64,000 nt of DNA from Coriobacteriia bacterium. GTDB taxonomy: Bacteria; Actinomycetota; Coriobacteriia; Coriobacteriales; UMGS124. The stretch spans positions 62,001 to 126,000 of the forward strand of contig JAGZEG010000003.1 in assembly GCA_018368455.1 (NCBI GenBank). The letters are read 5' to 3'. The notes below the pieces were generated by a model. That model worked only from the letters and a program-made list of their open reading frames with translations, did not search any database and had not been told where the DNA came from. Position numbers and translations under genes: made by a program. This document shows, piece by piece, positions 25,666-35,200 of the stretch. Numbering within the stretch: position 1 is the first letter of the stretch; each line of letters opens with the position of its first letter.

Positions 25666-28404
25666 CTAGCGCCAGCAGTGGACGTAGGTGAAGGCGAGCT
25701 GGCGTCGGCGAGGTAGCGTGCCGTATGCGTGATCGATGGCGCATGCGTACGCGCCTCTGCACCGGTCGTCGGCGGCCTGCGCCGGTGCGGGCCCGTATGA
25801 CGCGCGCAGAGCCTCGTGTGCGAGGTGTTCCGCGTCTGCCAGGCGCAGGGCGGGTACGGCTGCGGCGAGGCGCTTAGCGCTGTCGGGCTCGGTGCCAGCG
25901 AGCGATCCGATGAGGTCGGCGTAGCGCAGGGCGGCGAGCAGGTCGACGAACAGAGCGTCTGCCGGCGCTTGGGCGCGCGCGGTGAGAATACGTCGGCGAC
26001 GGGATCGCATCGCTCGCGTGGCGAGGGCGGTGCCGGCTGCGAGCCCAGCGACGCCCAGCGAGATCGCGAGGACGGCGCCCAGCGACCCGTGCGACTCGCC
26101 GGCGGAGTTGGGGCTGTCATGGTCGGACGATGTCTGGGGAGCGCTGCCCTCTCGGCTGACAGTGTCCTGCATGTCCGGCTGGGATGTGTCGGCACCCGTG
26201 CCTGTCGGACCTCCGTCGCCCGATGCCGCGGCCCCGGGGGCGACTGGCATGTTGGAGGATGCCGAAATCCCGCTCGCCATGGAGTCGCCTCCCGCGCCCT
26301 CTGCAGCGCCTTCCTGTCCCAGTGTGCCAGCTTCGGGCATCTCGCTCGTGCTCTGCGTCTCCCCGGCGGCGTCGCTTCCGTCCTGCTCGCCATCGTTGCC
26401 CGTTGCAGGCTCGACCTGCGGGACGGCACCCGTGTAGCCTGCCTCGCTCGCGGGCTCCTGCGCATAGGGTGCCGCCTCCGCGCTGCCGGCAGGCGTGACG
26501 TCGAGCGGCACCCACCCGAGCTGGGGCGTGTACAGCTCGACCCAGGCGTGGGCGCGCACGTCGCTTGCCGCAGCCTGCCAGGTGCCATCCTGCGCCTGCG
26601 AGAACGCCGAGGTGGGCACAGCGTATCCGCTGACGTAGCGTGCCGGCACGCCGTAGAGCCGGTACATGAGCGCTGCCGCGGTGGCGAAGTGCTGGCAGTA
26701 GCCCTGGTGGCCGTCGAACAGAAGGTACTCGGCGACGTCGACGTCGGTGGGATATGCGCCGGGCGTCAGTGTGTACGTGGCGTTGTCGGAGAGCGTGCGG
26801 AGAACGAAGTCCGTGATTGATACGACGTCGGGCTGGGGGTTGTCGGCGACGAGCTGAGCGAGGCGTGGCAGCGCCCCCGCGTCGACGCCGGCGTACGCAG
26901 TGGGCACCCACGCCTCGTAGTCTGCGAGAACGGCGGCGCCAAGCGAGTCGGCGGGGGAGAGGGCGGCGAGCGCGAGCGCCCCGATGGCTGAGAGGTCGGC
27001 ATACGTGCCGTAAGAGAGCGCGTCGTACGCCTGGGGGCCGCTGCCGTCGGCGACGGAGGCGTAAGGGGCGAGGCTGCTGACGTCGAACGTGGGGGATAGC
27101 GCCTGTAGCGCGACGCGGAGCGGCTCGATGCCGGCTGCGCTCGCCCCTGCGAGAGAGAGCGCCTGCTCGTACGGCAGCTGCGCGAGTGTTTGCTCGACGC
27201 TCGGGAGATCGGCGCCCAGCGCGGCCGCCTCGGCCTTCACGAACGAGCTCTCGTCGGCTGCCGTCCACAGGCCGTCGGCGTAGGACGCTCCCACGAACTG
27301 CCGCAGGTAGAGCGTCGCCGTAGGCTGCGCGTCGAGCGTCACCGAGAACAGCTGCTCACCCGTGAGCTGCAGGTCGCCCCTGTTGACGGTGCCGCCACCC
27401 GCGGAGGGGATGTCGATGGGCGCGGGCGCCGCCGACCCGTCCGCCGCGTCGCTTGTCTCAGGCTGCTCTGCGCTGGTTGTCCCCGGCGTGACGGCGCTTG
27501 CCGTGTCCGCGGGCGCGTCGGAAGCCGTGGAACGGGCGCGCCCGAGTGGTAGCCCGTTCGTGCGAATGTCGTCGTACAGGTCCGTCGCCCAGTTGTTGAC
27601 AGCCTGCGGGGCGGCGGCGAGGCGATCGAACGCGCGCTCGGCGACGGGCACGGCGATCGCGAGACACAATGCCGCGCACGCGAGCACAATAGGCAGTGTG
27701 ACGCTGGCGTGCCCGTGGCGGCGCTGCGCCCCGTCGTGCGAGACGAGCCCGGCGAGGGGCAGCGCCGTGAGTGCGACGAGGCTAACGGTGGGGGTGAGCC
27801 CGAGCTCGGGATAGGCGCCGAGCAGCGGAAGCGACACGAGCCCCACGAGCCATCCAGCGCCGAGCACAAGCGAGAACAGGCAGGCGAGCGTCGAGACTAG
27901 CGCGCTGATGACGCAGGCGAGCGCCGTGACGTCGTGCGTGTCCGATGGCGCCTCGCCGACGCTGGCATGTGTGATTACGTCGACGAGCACGGGAAGCTGC
28001 GTGGCGAGTAAGGCGCGCTCCCACAGGCACAAGGCGGCGATACCCAGGACGCAGGCGAGCACGGCAATGCCTGTGAGGTGCCGGACGATCCACGATGTCG
28101 CGCGCGTGCGAGTGGCCACGGCGTGGGCGCTCGTGACGAGGACGCACGGCAGGGCGCAGGTGAGCAGGGCGGGGACGGGGGAGAACGACACGGGAACGAT
28201 GCCGGCGAGCAGCAGCACGACGCTCCAGCCGCCCGCGACGAGGCAGGCGAGCAAAGAGAACTCGGCAAGGACCTGCGGCACAACCGCTGCCCAGCGAGGC
28301 GGCGCCCAGGTGCGGGCGCCCGGTATACCGCTGACGCTGCAGGTACCGACCTGCGTGCGCAGGCGCAAGAACGCGCGGGCCTCCCTTCGGTGCGCCCTCC
28401 TCAT
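25666..28404 (-). CDS. Transglutaminase-like membrane protein
   Basis: 912 residues. Predicted layout: six or more N-terminal membrane helices (about 35-260), an extracellular region, a transglutaminase core, an acidic Ser/Gly/Pro-rich spacer (about 650-780) and one further helix (about 790-812) before a basic cytoplasmic tail. Catalytic triad visible as Cys570 (QGYCQHFA), His619 (RAHAWVELY) and Asp635 (VPLDVTP). Translation begins inside the DUF58 stop (ATGA overlap at 28401-28404), so the two are coupled. In moxR-DUF58-transglutaminase operons this protein is thought to act at the cell surface with the AAA+ protein; its target is unknown. Confidence 0.88.
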   Translation of the reverse strand: MRRAHRREARAFLRLRTQVGTCSVSGIPGARTWAPPRWAAVVPQVLAEFSLLACLVAGGWSVVLLLAGIVPVSFSPVPALLTCALPCVLVTSAHAVATRTRATSWIVRHLTGIAVLACVLGIAALCLWERALLATQLPVLVDVITHASVGEAPSDTHDVTALACVISALVSTLACLFSLVLGAGWLVGLVSLPLLGAYPELGLTPTVSLVALTALPLAGLVSHDGAQRRHGHASVTLPIVLACAALCLAIAVPVAERAFDRLAAAPQAVNNWATDLYDDIRTNGLPLGRARSTASDAPADTASAVTPGTTSAEQPETSDAADGSAAPAPIDIPSAGGGTVNRGDLQLTGEQLFSVTLDAQPTATLYLRQFVGASYADGLWTAADESSFVKAEAAALGADLPSVEQTLAQLPYEQALSLAGASAAGIEPLRVALQALSPTFDVSSLAPYASVADGSGPQAYDALSYGTYADLSAIGALALAALSPADSLGAAVLADYEAWVPTAYAGVDAGALPRLAQLVADNPQPDVVSITDFVLRTLSDNATYTLTPGAYPTDVDVAEYLLFDGHQGYCQHFATAAALMYRLYGVPARYVSGYAVPTSAFSQAQDGTWQAAASDVRAHAWVELYTPQLGWVPLDVTPAGSAEAAPYAQEPASEAGYTGAVPQVEPATGNDGEQDGSDAAGETQSTSEMPEAGTLGQEGAAEGAGGDSMASGISASSNMPVAPGAAASGDGGPTGTGADTSQPDMQDTVSREGSAPQTSSDHDSPNSAGESHGSLGAVLAISLGVAGLAAGTALATRAMRSRRRRILTARAQAPADALFVDLLAALRYADLIGSLAGTEPDSAKRLAAAVPALRLADAEHLAHEALRASYGPAPAQAADDRCRGAYACAIDHAYGTLPRRRQLAFTYVHCWR

Positions 28405-29663
28405 CGGATGCCTCCCGGGCCGAAGCTGGCGATGAGGCGCGTCCCCAGAAAGAGATTGAGATCGAGGTCGAGGCGCAGGCGCAGCGACGTGCCGAACGTC
28501 TCCTCCGTTTCGCCTGCGGGAGGCTCGAGTCCTGCCTGCGAGATGGCGTCGGCGGGCGTCTGCAGAAGGGTTGCCGCGCGGGCCCACAGCGCCGCGAGGT
28601 CTTGCCTGCCCGTCGCGTTCGCCGCTATGCCGTTGCTTGCGGGAGACGCTTGTCCGGCGGGGCCGTCGTCCGTCTCCACAGACAGCGCGCCCTGCGCGGC
28701 ATGCTCGTCGCCTGCACCGACCTCGTATGGCATCGCACCGATCACGAGCGACCGCAGCGCTTCGCCGACGTCGCCCGCGTCGCGCACGAGCACCGTCTGC
28801 GGGGCGGTGCCGGAAGCGCCCATCCACAGCAGCGCGTGGGAGAGGCCAGCCTGGGCAAGGCCGTGCATCAGCTGCCTGAGCGCGTCGGCGAGCGCGTCGA
28901 AGTCGTCGGGCGTCGCGGTGGCGCCCGCGCGTACGCCCAGGTCGCACAGCACGAGGGCGTCGATCCCGTTTTCGGCGGGGTACTCCTTTACGAATGTGTC
29001 CAGCGAGCGGGCCGAGAGCTTCCAGTGGATGGCGTGCAGCGCGTCGCCCGGTCGGTAGGCGCGCACGTGCTCGACGTCGGGCGGCAGTGACCCGACGCGC
29101 GCGACGGCGGCCAGGGCCTCTTGCACGCCGCTCGCGCTCGTGCCGCTACCGGGGCGTACGGTGGCCGAGCGCGTCCCTGCGGGGACGACGGGCACGCTTG
29201 CCTGTGCTGTGCGTGGGGAGCGCCGGGCCCCGAAGAGTCCGAGCGGGTCGCGCGCGACGATGCGGGTGACCCGCACGAGCAGGACGCCGCAGTGAGGTGC
29301 CTCGACGAGCACAGGCACGTCCACCTGCGAGCGACCGCTCACGACGCCGCCGATGACGAGGGGCGTCGCGGGGATCTGGCCATCCCGGTAGCACAGCTCC
29401 AGGTGGATGTCGAACGAGCTGACGGGCAGGAGGCACCTGTTCGTCGCGCGCAGTGTGAACGAGGCCTGGCTGCCACGCTCGACCTGGCGCTGTCGGGCTT
29501 CGATGACCACGCCGAGCAGCGCCGCCTCGAGCTGGGAGAGCGCCAACAGGACGCCGAGCAACAGCGCCATGGCGAGGGCGAGCGCCATGAGGGGCATGAC
29601 GCGGTAGGCGCCGGCGACAAACCACAGCGCGAGCGTCGCGCCTATGTAGACCGCCAGGCGCAT
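28401..29663 (-). CDS. DUF58 domain-containing protein
   Basis: 420 residues. Two N-terminal membrane helices (about 3-20 and 25-45) are followed by a beta-rich region and the DUF58 core with YRPGDALHAIHWKLSAR (about 201-217), the family's signature R-x-Y-x-x-G-D-x-x-R/H-x-I-x-W segment, here with His in place of the usual second Arg. DUF58 has a von Willebrand A-like fold and partners MoxR ATPases. The gene sits 6 nt after moxR and overlaps the transglutaminase gene by 4 nt. Confidence 0.9.
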   Translation of the reverse strand: MRLAVYIGATLALWFVAGAYRVMPLMALALAMALLLGVLLALSQLEAALLGVVIEARQRQVERGSQASFTLRATNRCLLPVSSFDIHLELCYRDGQIPATPLVIGGVVSGRSQVDVPVLVEAPHCGVLLVRVTRIVARDPLGLFGARRSPRTAQASVPVVPAGTRSATVRPGSGTSASGVQEALAAVARVGSLPPDVEHVRAYRPGDALHAIHWKLSARSLDTFVKEYPAENGIDALVLCDLGVRAGATATPDDFDALADALRQLMHGLAQAGLSHALLWMGASGTAPQTVLVRDAGDVGEALRSLVIGAMPYEVGAGDEHAAQGALSVETDDGPAGQASPASNGIAANATGRQDLAALWARAATLLQTPADAISQAGLEPPAGETEETFGTSLRLRLDLDLNLFLGTRLIASFGPGGIR

Positions 29664-29669
29664 GCCGCG

Positions 29670-30644
29670 CTACCTCGTGCGACCGAGGCGCGGGCGCGCC
29701 ACGTGGGCGGCGATCTCCTCGAGCACGTCGTCGGCGCACGTCCCGTCGAAGCGGGCCTCGGCGTGCAGCGCGACGCGGTGGCGCACGACGGGGAGGAACT
29801 GCCGCTCGACGGTTGCAGGCGTTACGAAGTCCTCTCCGGCGAGCCAACTCGCGGCGCGGGCCATGCGCACGAGGGCGAGCGACGCGCGCGGGCTGGCCCC
29901 GACGGAGAGCGCGGGGTGCGTGCGCGTGGCCGCGACGAGGCGCACAGCGTATTCGAGCACGTCGTCGTGCAGGTACGTCAGCTCGGCGGCGCGCTGCATC
30001 TCGGCGAGCTGGGCGCTGTCGATGAGCTGGGCGAGCCCCGCGGTCCGGCGCTCTCCGGACGCCTCGCGCGCCATGGCGACCTCGGAGGCAAGGTCGGGGT
30101 AGCCGAGGCTCGTCGATATCATGAAGCGGTCGAGCTGGGAGAGGGGCAGGGGCTGCGTGCCGGCCGAGCCCAGCGGGTTCTGCGTGGCGATGACGAAGAA
30201 CGGCGAGGGGAGCGGCCGCGTCACGCCGTCGACGGTGACGCTGCGCTCCTCCATGGCCTCGAGCAGGGCCGACTGCGTCTTGGGTGACGTGCGGTTTATC
30301 TCGTCGGCAAGCAACAGGTTGCAGAACGCGGCGCCGCGCTGGTAGACGAACGAGCCGCGGCCGTCGTCGTCGCGCTGGTAGACGGAGAAGCCGGTGATGT
30401 CGGAGGGCATGACGTCGGGCGTGAGCTGGAGGCGCGTGCAGTCCAGGCCGATGAGCCGCGAGAACGTGAGCGCGAGCGTCGTCTTGCCGACGCCGGGCAT
30501 GTCCTCGAGCAGCACGTGCCCGCCGGCGAGCAGCGTCGCGAACACCTCCGCGACGACGTCTTCCTTGCCGATGACGACCTCGTTCGCGCGCGACAGGACT
30601 GCGTGCGCGAGGTCGAGAAGGGAGGGGCTGACGGTGGTGGGCAT
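29670..30644 (-). CDS. MoxR-family AAA+ ATPase
   Basis: 324-residue AAA+ ATPase of the MoxR group, proposed chaperone for assembly of the neighbouring DUF58 and transglutaminase proteins. Seen: Walker A in EDMPGVGKTTLA, Walker B in LLLADEINRTSPKTQ, sensor 1 in FFVIATQNP and the LDRFM arginine finger region. Start: two in-frame ATGs six bases apart; the inner one (30644) has ideal spacing from GGGAGG and is preferred. It is the first gene of a three-gene minus-strand operon facing away from the BREX island. Confidence 0.93.
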   Translation of the reverse strand: MPTTVSPSLLDLAHAVLSRANEVVIGKEDVVAEVFATLLAGGHVLLEDMPGVGKTTLALTFSRLIGLDCTRLQLTPDVMPSDITGFSVYQRDDDGRGSFVYQRGAAFCNLLLADEINRTSPKTQSALLEAMEERSVTVDGVTRPLPSPFFVIATQNPLGSAGTQPLPLSQLDRFMISTSLGYPDLASEVAMAREASGERRTAGLAQLIDSAQLAEMQRAAELTYLHDDVLEYAVRLVAATRTHPALSVGASPRASLALVRMARAASWLAGEDFVTPATVERQFLPVVRHRVALHAEARFDGTCADDVLEEIAAHVARPRLGRTR

Positions 30645-30650
30645 AGGCAT

Positions 30651-31021
30651 CCTCCCGGAAACGGTGTGTGCTTTGCCAGAGCGGTGCTGACGACTCTCTT
30701 CTTGCGAAAGTATAGGTGCCCGGAGGTGTGCAAGGGGCCCTACCTGCCTATCGGGATTGACTTTCCTTTACTGAAAGTCGCCGGCCACTTTGTGCAGGCT
30801 GAGGGTTGCGCGACACGAACGCCCCATTTCGTGTCACGACGGCGATGACAAGACGGGGCCAGACGGGTCATCCTGCTTATGTTGTAGTACCCTATCGTTT
30901 ACTGAGATTGCATGGGATCGAGCCGTTTTGCCGGAGGTGCACTGTATGACTGACGATAGGCAGGGGGGGTCTCAATGAGGGCCCTTTTGGCCGTCGCCTA
31001 GTTTCTTCTGGAGGAGCGCTT
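30651..31021. promoter_or_regulatory. Divergent moxR / BREX intergenic region with inverted repeat and leader reading frame
   Basis: 371 nt without an annotated gene. GACTTTC (30759-30765) and GAAAGTC (30773-30779) form an inverted repeat with a 7-nt spacer, a possible operator. GGAGGT at 30933-30938 precedes an ATG at 30946 that opens a 10-codon frame (MTDDRQGGSQ) closing at 30978 after a G7 tract (30963-30969). Removing one G would join this frame to brxA. A second strong site, GGAGGAG at 31010-31016, lies 5 nt before the ACG that aligns with the expected brxA start. No convincing -35/-10 pair was found. Confidence 0.5.
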
Positions 31022-31612
31022 ACGAGTGAGCAGTTCCTCCTTTCCGAGACGCGCATCGTCGCTTGCCTTCGTCTCGATGACTCCCTGGGCGACGGGGAGA
31101 TCATCTCCCGCGTTTGCGCTGAGAATCTTTTCCAATATCCCACACCTAAGGCGCTGGCTGACCGTGCCAGGGTCTGCCTGAGGCGTCTTAACGCGCTTGC
31201 TGATGACGCCCTTGTGTGGCTTGTTGCGCACGGGACGCCTGACCAGATGCGGCAGGCAAACCTCTACGCAATGATGCGTTCCTACCGCCTCATGTGGGAT
31301 TTCATGGTTGGTATGGTGGGGGAGCACTATAGAACGCTCGATCTCCGTCTGACGCGCGCCGATATCACCCGCTTCATCGGCCAGTGGTGCGCAAGCGATG
31401 AGAAAGCCTCGCGGTGGGCGGAGTCCACGCGCCGTCGTATTGGCAGCACCCTTTTGAACGCGCTGATGACCTGCGGGTATCTTGATGGCCCGCGCGGCGG
31501 GGAGCTAAGGCCCGTGCTGGTCGACGGGGAAGTCGAGCAAGGGATCCTACGCAACGGCGATGGGGCTGCCCTCGTCGCTTTTGCCTTTGCAACTGCGGGG
31601 GTGGCGCGATGA
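31022..31612 (+). CDS. brxA: BREX protein BrxA (DUF1819), start codon anomalous
   Basis: First gene of the type-1 BREX operon; BrxA is a small DNA-binding protein with a NusB-like fold. About 196 residues. Homologous sequence runs from SEQFLLSETRIVACLRLDD through ENLFQYPTPKALADRAR and QANLYAMMRSYRLMWDFM to the end. No ATG, GTG or TTG precedes this homology in frame before the stop at 30947-30949. The best-spaced candidate is ACG at 31022, 5 nt after GGAGGAG, where ATG would be expected. Alternatively, a G7 tract puts it one base out of frame with an ATG at 30946. The first in-frame ATG (31214) would lose about 64 conserved residues. The stop overlaps brxB (ATGA). Confidence 0.78.
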   Translation, partial: TSEQFLLSETRIVACLRLDDSLGDGEIISRVCAENLFQYPTPKALADRARVCLRRLNALADDALVWLVAHGTPDQMRQANLYAMMRSYRLMWDFMVGMVGEHYRTLDLRLTRADITRFIGQWCASDEKASRWAESTRRRIGSTLLNALMTCGYLDGPRGGELRPVLVDGEVEQGILRNGDGAALVAFAFATAGVAR

Positions 31613-32241
31613 TTCCGACATTCGCCTGTTCACAGCACATGGAATCTGATTTCGCGCACATCCGCGAACGTTTCTGCGACCCTAACTTCCTGGCATGTCG
31701 TGGGCTGGGTAATGAGGTTCCTGTCTTCCTCTACCCGTACGACGCTTCCGATGAGCTGTCTCTGCGCGCGTACGTGCACGACCTTACTCGCGATTCGGCC
31801 GATGGTCGCCTCATCGCACATGACGATGCTGCGACGCCGGTCCGCGTCGTTCACCGCGATGCGTGGGACATCCTTCTGAGCATTCTGCGGTCCAGGCGCA
31901 TTCTAGACAAGGCGCCGAGTCAGGAGTTGCGACGCGGCTCCGACGCCCTGCTTGCGAGTATTCAGAAGATCGCGACGCCCGATGCGTTTCTGGAATCTCT
32001 CGACTACGAGGATCACCGTTACGGAGATGTCGTGCTGGTTAGCGGCATTGGCCGAGTTTACCCGTTTATGCGTGCCCATTCACTTCTCGAGAACGCCCAA
32101 CACGTCTTCGGAAGTCCTCGAGATCAGTTGCCTCCCGTACCGTTCGTCATGTGCTATCCGGGCTCGTGGGATGGGCACACGCTGCGCCTGTTTGGCCATC
32201 TAGGAGATAGCAACTATTACCGCGCTTTCAACATTATCTAG
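31609..32241 (+). CDS. brxB: BREX protein BrxB (DUF1788)
   Basis: 210-residue core component of type-1 BREX, of unknown biochemical role. Seen: the characteristic C-terminus with CYPGSWDGHTLRLFGHLGDS then NYYRAF, and the internal IGRVYPFMRAHSLLENAQ. It overlaps brxA by 4 nt, indicating coupled translation. If brxA translation is impaired, brxB expression could suffer too. Position between brxA and brxC is canonical. Confidence 0.92.
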   Translation: MIPTFACSQHMESDFAHIRERFCDPNFLACRGLGNEVPVFLYPYDASDELSLRAYVHDLTRDSADGRLIAHDDAATPVRVVHRDAWDILLSILRSRRILDKAPSQELRRGSDALLASIQKIATPDAFLESLDYEDHRYGDVVLVSGIGRVYPFMRAHSLLENAQHVFGSPRDQLPPVPFVMCYPGSWDGHTLRLFGHLGDSNYYRAFNII

Positions 32242-32273
32242 CACCTGCGTCCAGTCTAGAAGGGCCTACTTCC

Positions 32274-35200
32274 ATGCTGATCAGGGACATGTTTGCCAAG
32301 GATATCAATCGCGACATCGAGGGAGTCGTGAAGGTCGCGCAAATTGACCAATCGTGCGTGATCCAGGAACTGTCCGAATATGTCGTTACGCGCGAGCTTT
32401 CCGGGCACTTCTCGCGTCTTTTCGAGGCCTATGCTCGCTCTCTCGATGTTCCTACCAGCAAAATGGGTGTGTGGATCAGCGGCTTTTTCGGCTCGGGTAA
32501 GTCACACTTTCTTAAGATGCTTTCGTATTTGCTCGCGAACCCAGAAGTTGGGGGCCGCAGCGCTGTCAGCTACTTCGACGGCAAGTTTGATGACGCTTCG
32601 GTGTGGGCAAGCGTGCGCCGCTGCGCCGAGGTCCCCACGGAATCCATCTTGTTCAACATCGACAACAAGGGCCCGGTCAATAAGGACAAGACGGCCATCT
32701 TGCGCGTCTTTGCACGTGTGTTCTACGAAAATCAGGGCTTCTATGGCGAGAGCCTCAAGCTGGCGCGTCTCGAGAGCTATATCGAGCGAAAGGGCGAGAC
32801 GGACGCCTTTCGTTTGGCGTATGAACGCATAAATGGCGAGTCCTGGGTGGAGACGCGCTCCTGCTATGACTTCAACTCCGACGACGTCGTGGCGGCGCTT
32901 GTCGAGACGGATGTTATGAGCGAGGACGAGGCACGTCGGTGGATCGACGGATCGGAGGAGGCCGAGCTCTCTGTCGACGGCCTTACCAACGAGATTCGCG
33001 ACTACGTGACGCGTCGCAAGGCGGAGAACGGTGGCCGTTTCCGTCTCGTTTTCCTGGCCGACGAAGTTGGCCAATATATAGGCTCCGATGTCAACCTGAT
33101 GCTTAACTTGCAGACGATCGTTGAGGAGCTCGGCTCGAAATGCGCTGGCGACGTCTGGGTCATGGTGACGAGCCAAGAAGCCATCGATGAAATCACAACG
33201 GGTTTGCCCGGCAATGACTTCTCGAAGATTCAGGGGCGTTTTGCGACACGTCTGTCTCTGTCGAGCTCTTCGGTCGATGAGGTGATCAAGCGCCGCATCC
33301 TCGACAAGACTCCGCAAGCAACGGGAGTGCTACAGGCTCAATGGGGCGCGCAGTCGGCAAAGCTGCGCAACCTGTTTTCGTTCAAGGACGCGCGTGGTGA
33401 CTTGACGGGCTATACGAGCGAGCAGGACTTCGTCGAGACATTCCCGTTCGTGGGCTACCAATTTCCTGTTTTGCAGAGCGTTATGAAGGCGATCCGTCTG
33501 CATGGCTATTCGGGCAAGCACCTCTCTGAAGGCGAGCGCTCTATGCTGTCTGGTTTCCGAGAGGCGGCTCAGGCGGTTCAGGAATGCGGCGAGGATGCGC
33601 TTGTGCCGTTCTGGCGCTTCTTTGATACGTTGCATGACCAGATCGAGAGCCATGTTATGCGCGTTGTGGTCAGGGCTGCTCAGGCAGCTGGTGCGGGCGA
33701 TCAAGGCCTGGAGCCCAATGACGTAAACATTCTCAAACTCCTGTTTCTGGTGCGCTATATCGACGACCTCAAGGCGACGATTGACAACGTGACCATCTTG
33801 ATGGCAGATACGGTCGACCCCGACCTTGTTACGCTAAGGGGAAAGGTCAAAGAGTCGCTCGATCGTCTCGTTGGACAGGGCTACGTTGGGCGCGCCGGCG
33901 AGGTCTATACGTTTCTGACCGACGAAGAGCAAGACGTTGCGCGAGAGATCGCGCAGATGCGTCCCGAAGGCAGCCTGGTCACTAAGAAGCTTATCGAGCT
34001 GCTGTCGGATGGCGTTGTGCCCACACGCAAGCTGCGTATCGACGGCCATGACTTCCCGGTTGACCTCTATGTTGACGACACGTCGGCCGCAGTGCCCCAG
34101 GGCGGTCTGATTTTGCGTTTTGCAAGCCCCTTGTGGGACGTTTGTCGGCAGGGTGATGAGGGACTTGCCTTGAGCTCGACGCGCAACGGTGGAGAGTGCC
34201 TCGTCGTGCCATTGGCGGACGAAGGAGAGACGACCCAAGAGTACTATCGTGCCATCTATGCTGCCCTGCAGATAGACCAGTATGTGCTCACAAAAAAGAT
34301 TGCCACGCTTCCTGAAACGACTCAGCGCATCATTAGAGACCGGCAGGGGGAGAAGACCAATCTGCTCAGGCGGGCAGGAGAGCTGCTGGCTGACGCCGTG
34401 CGCTCCGCGCGCATCTTCGTGGCGGGTGAGGAGTTTCAGCTGCGTGCGGCGAGCACTCGGCAGCGTATTGAGGCGGCGCTTGGCCAGCTGGTTTCGTCTG
34501 TTTATCCGAAGCTTGGGTATATTGGCCATCCTTTTGACAACGAAGCGGCTGTGGTCGATGCCTTGCTTGGCAAGCAGGGCAGGCTCGATGGCGTGGATGG
34601 CGAAAACGAGCGTGCCCTGCGTGAGGTCTGCGAATTTGTCAGCATGCAATATGAGCTCAGACAGCCTGTTAGCGTGGGGAACATACGCACTCGTTTTATG
34701 TCGCGTCCCTACGGCTGGCGCGAGCTTGATGTTGCGGGCGTACTGGCGGGCTTGCTCGCGGATAGAAAGATAAATCTGCGCAGCAGCGATGGCGTTGTTC
34801 GACTGTCGGGTGATCGAAAGACTCGGGATTGCCTCTTGAACGCTCGAGAGGCAGAGCGCGCGATTGTTGAGTATCGCAGGCAGGTTGACCCCGCGCTGCT
34901 GCGTGATGCGCGCATTCGGTATAACGAGGTGTTTGACAGGGCCGATGCGTCCGAGGATCCGGATGAGCTTGCAGGTCAGATTGGACAGCAGCTTACCGAG
35001 CTAAAGGGAATTCTCAAAACGATCGATGCCAAGCGAATGCGGGAGGGCGGTGCCGTTTATCCCGGCGAACAGGCTATTAGCTTGACTCGCGAGGCCATGT
35101 CGGCTGTTCTTGCTGCTGCTGAGTCTGGCGAGAGCGCCTCGACGTTGAGTGCTTTCGTGGACCAGGGCGATGCGCTGGGGGAGTCCATCGAGGCCCTGGA

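Noticed and set aside
31026..31100. GTG at 31026 as the brxA start
   Set aside because: It is well spaced from GGAGGAG but lies in a different frame from the BrxA homology, yielding an unrelated Ser-rich peptide.
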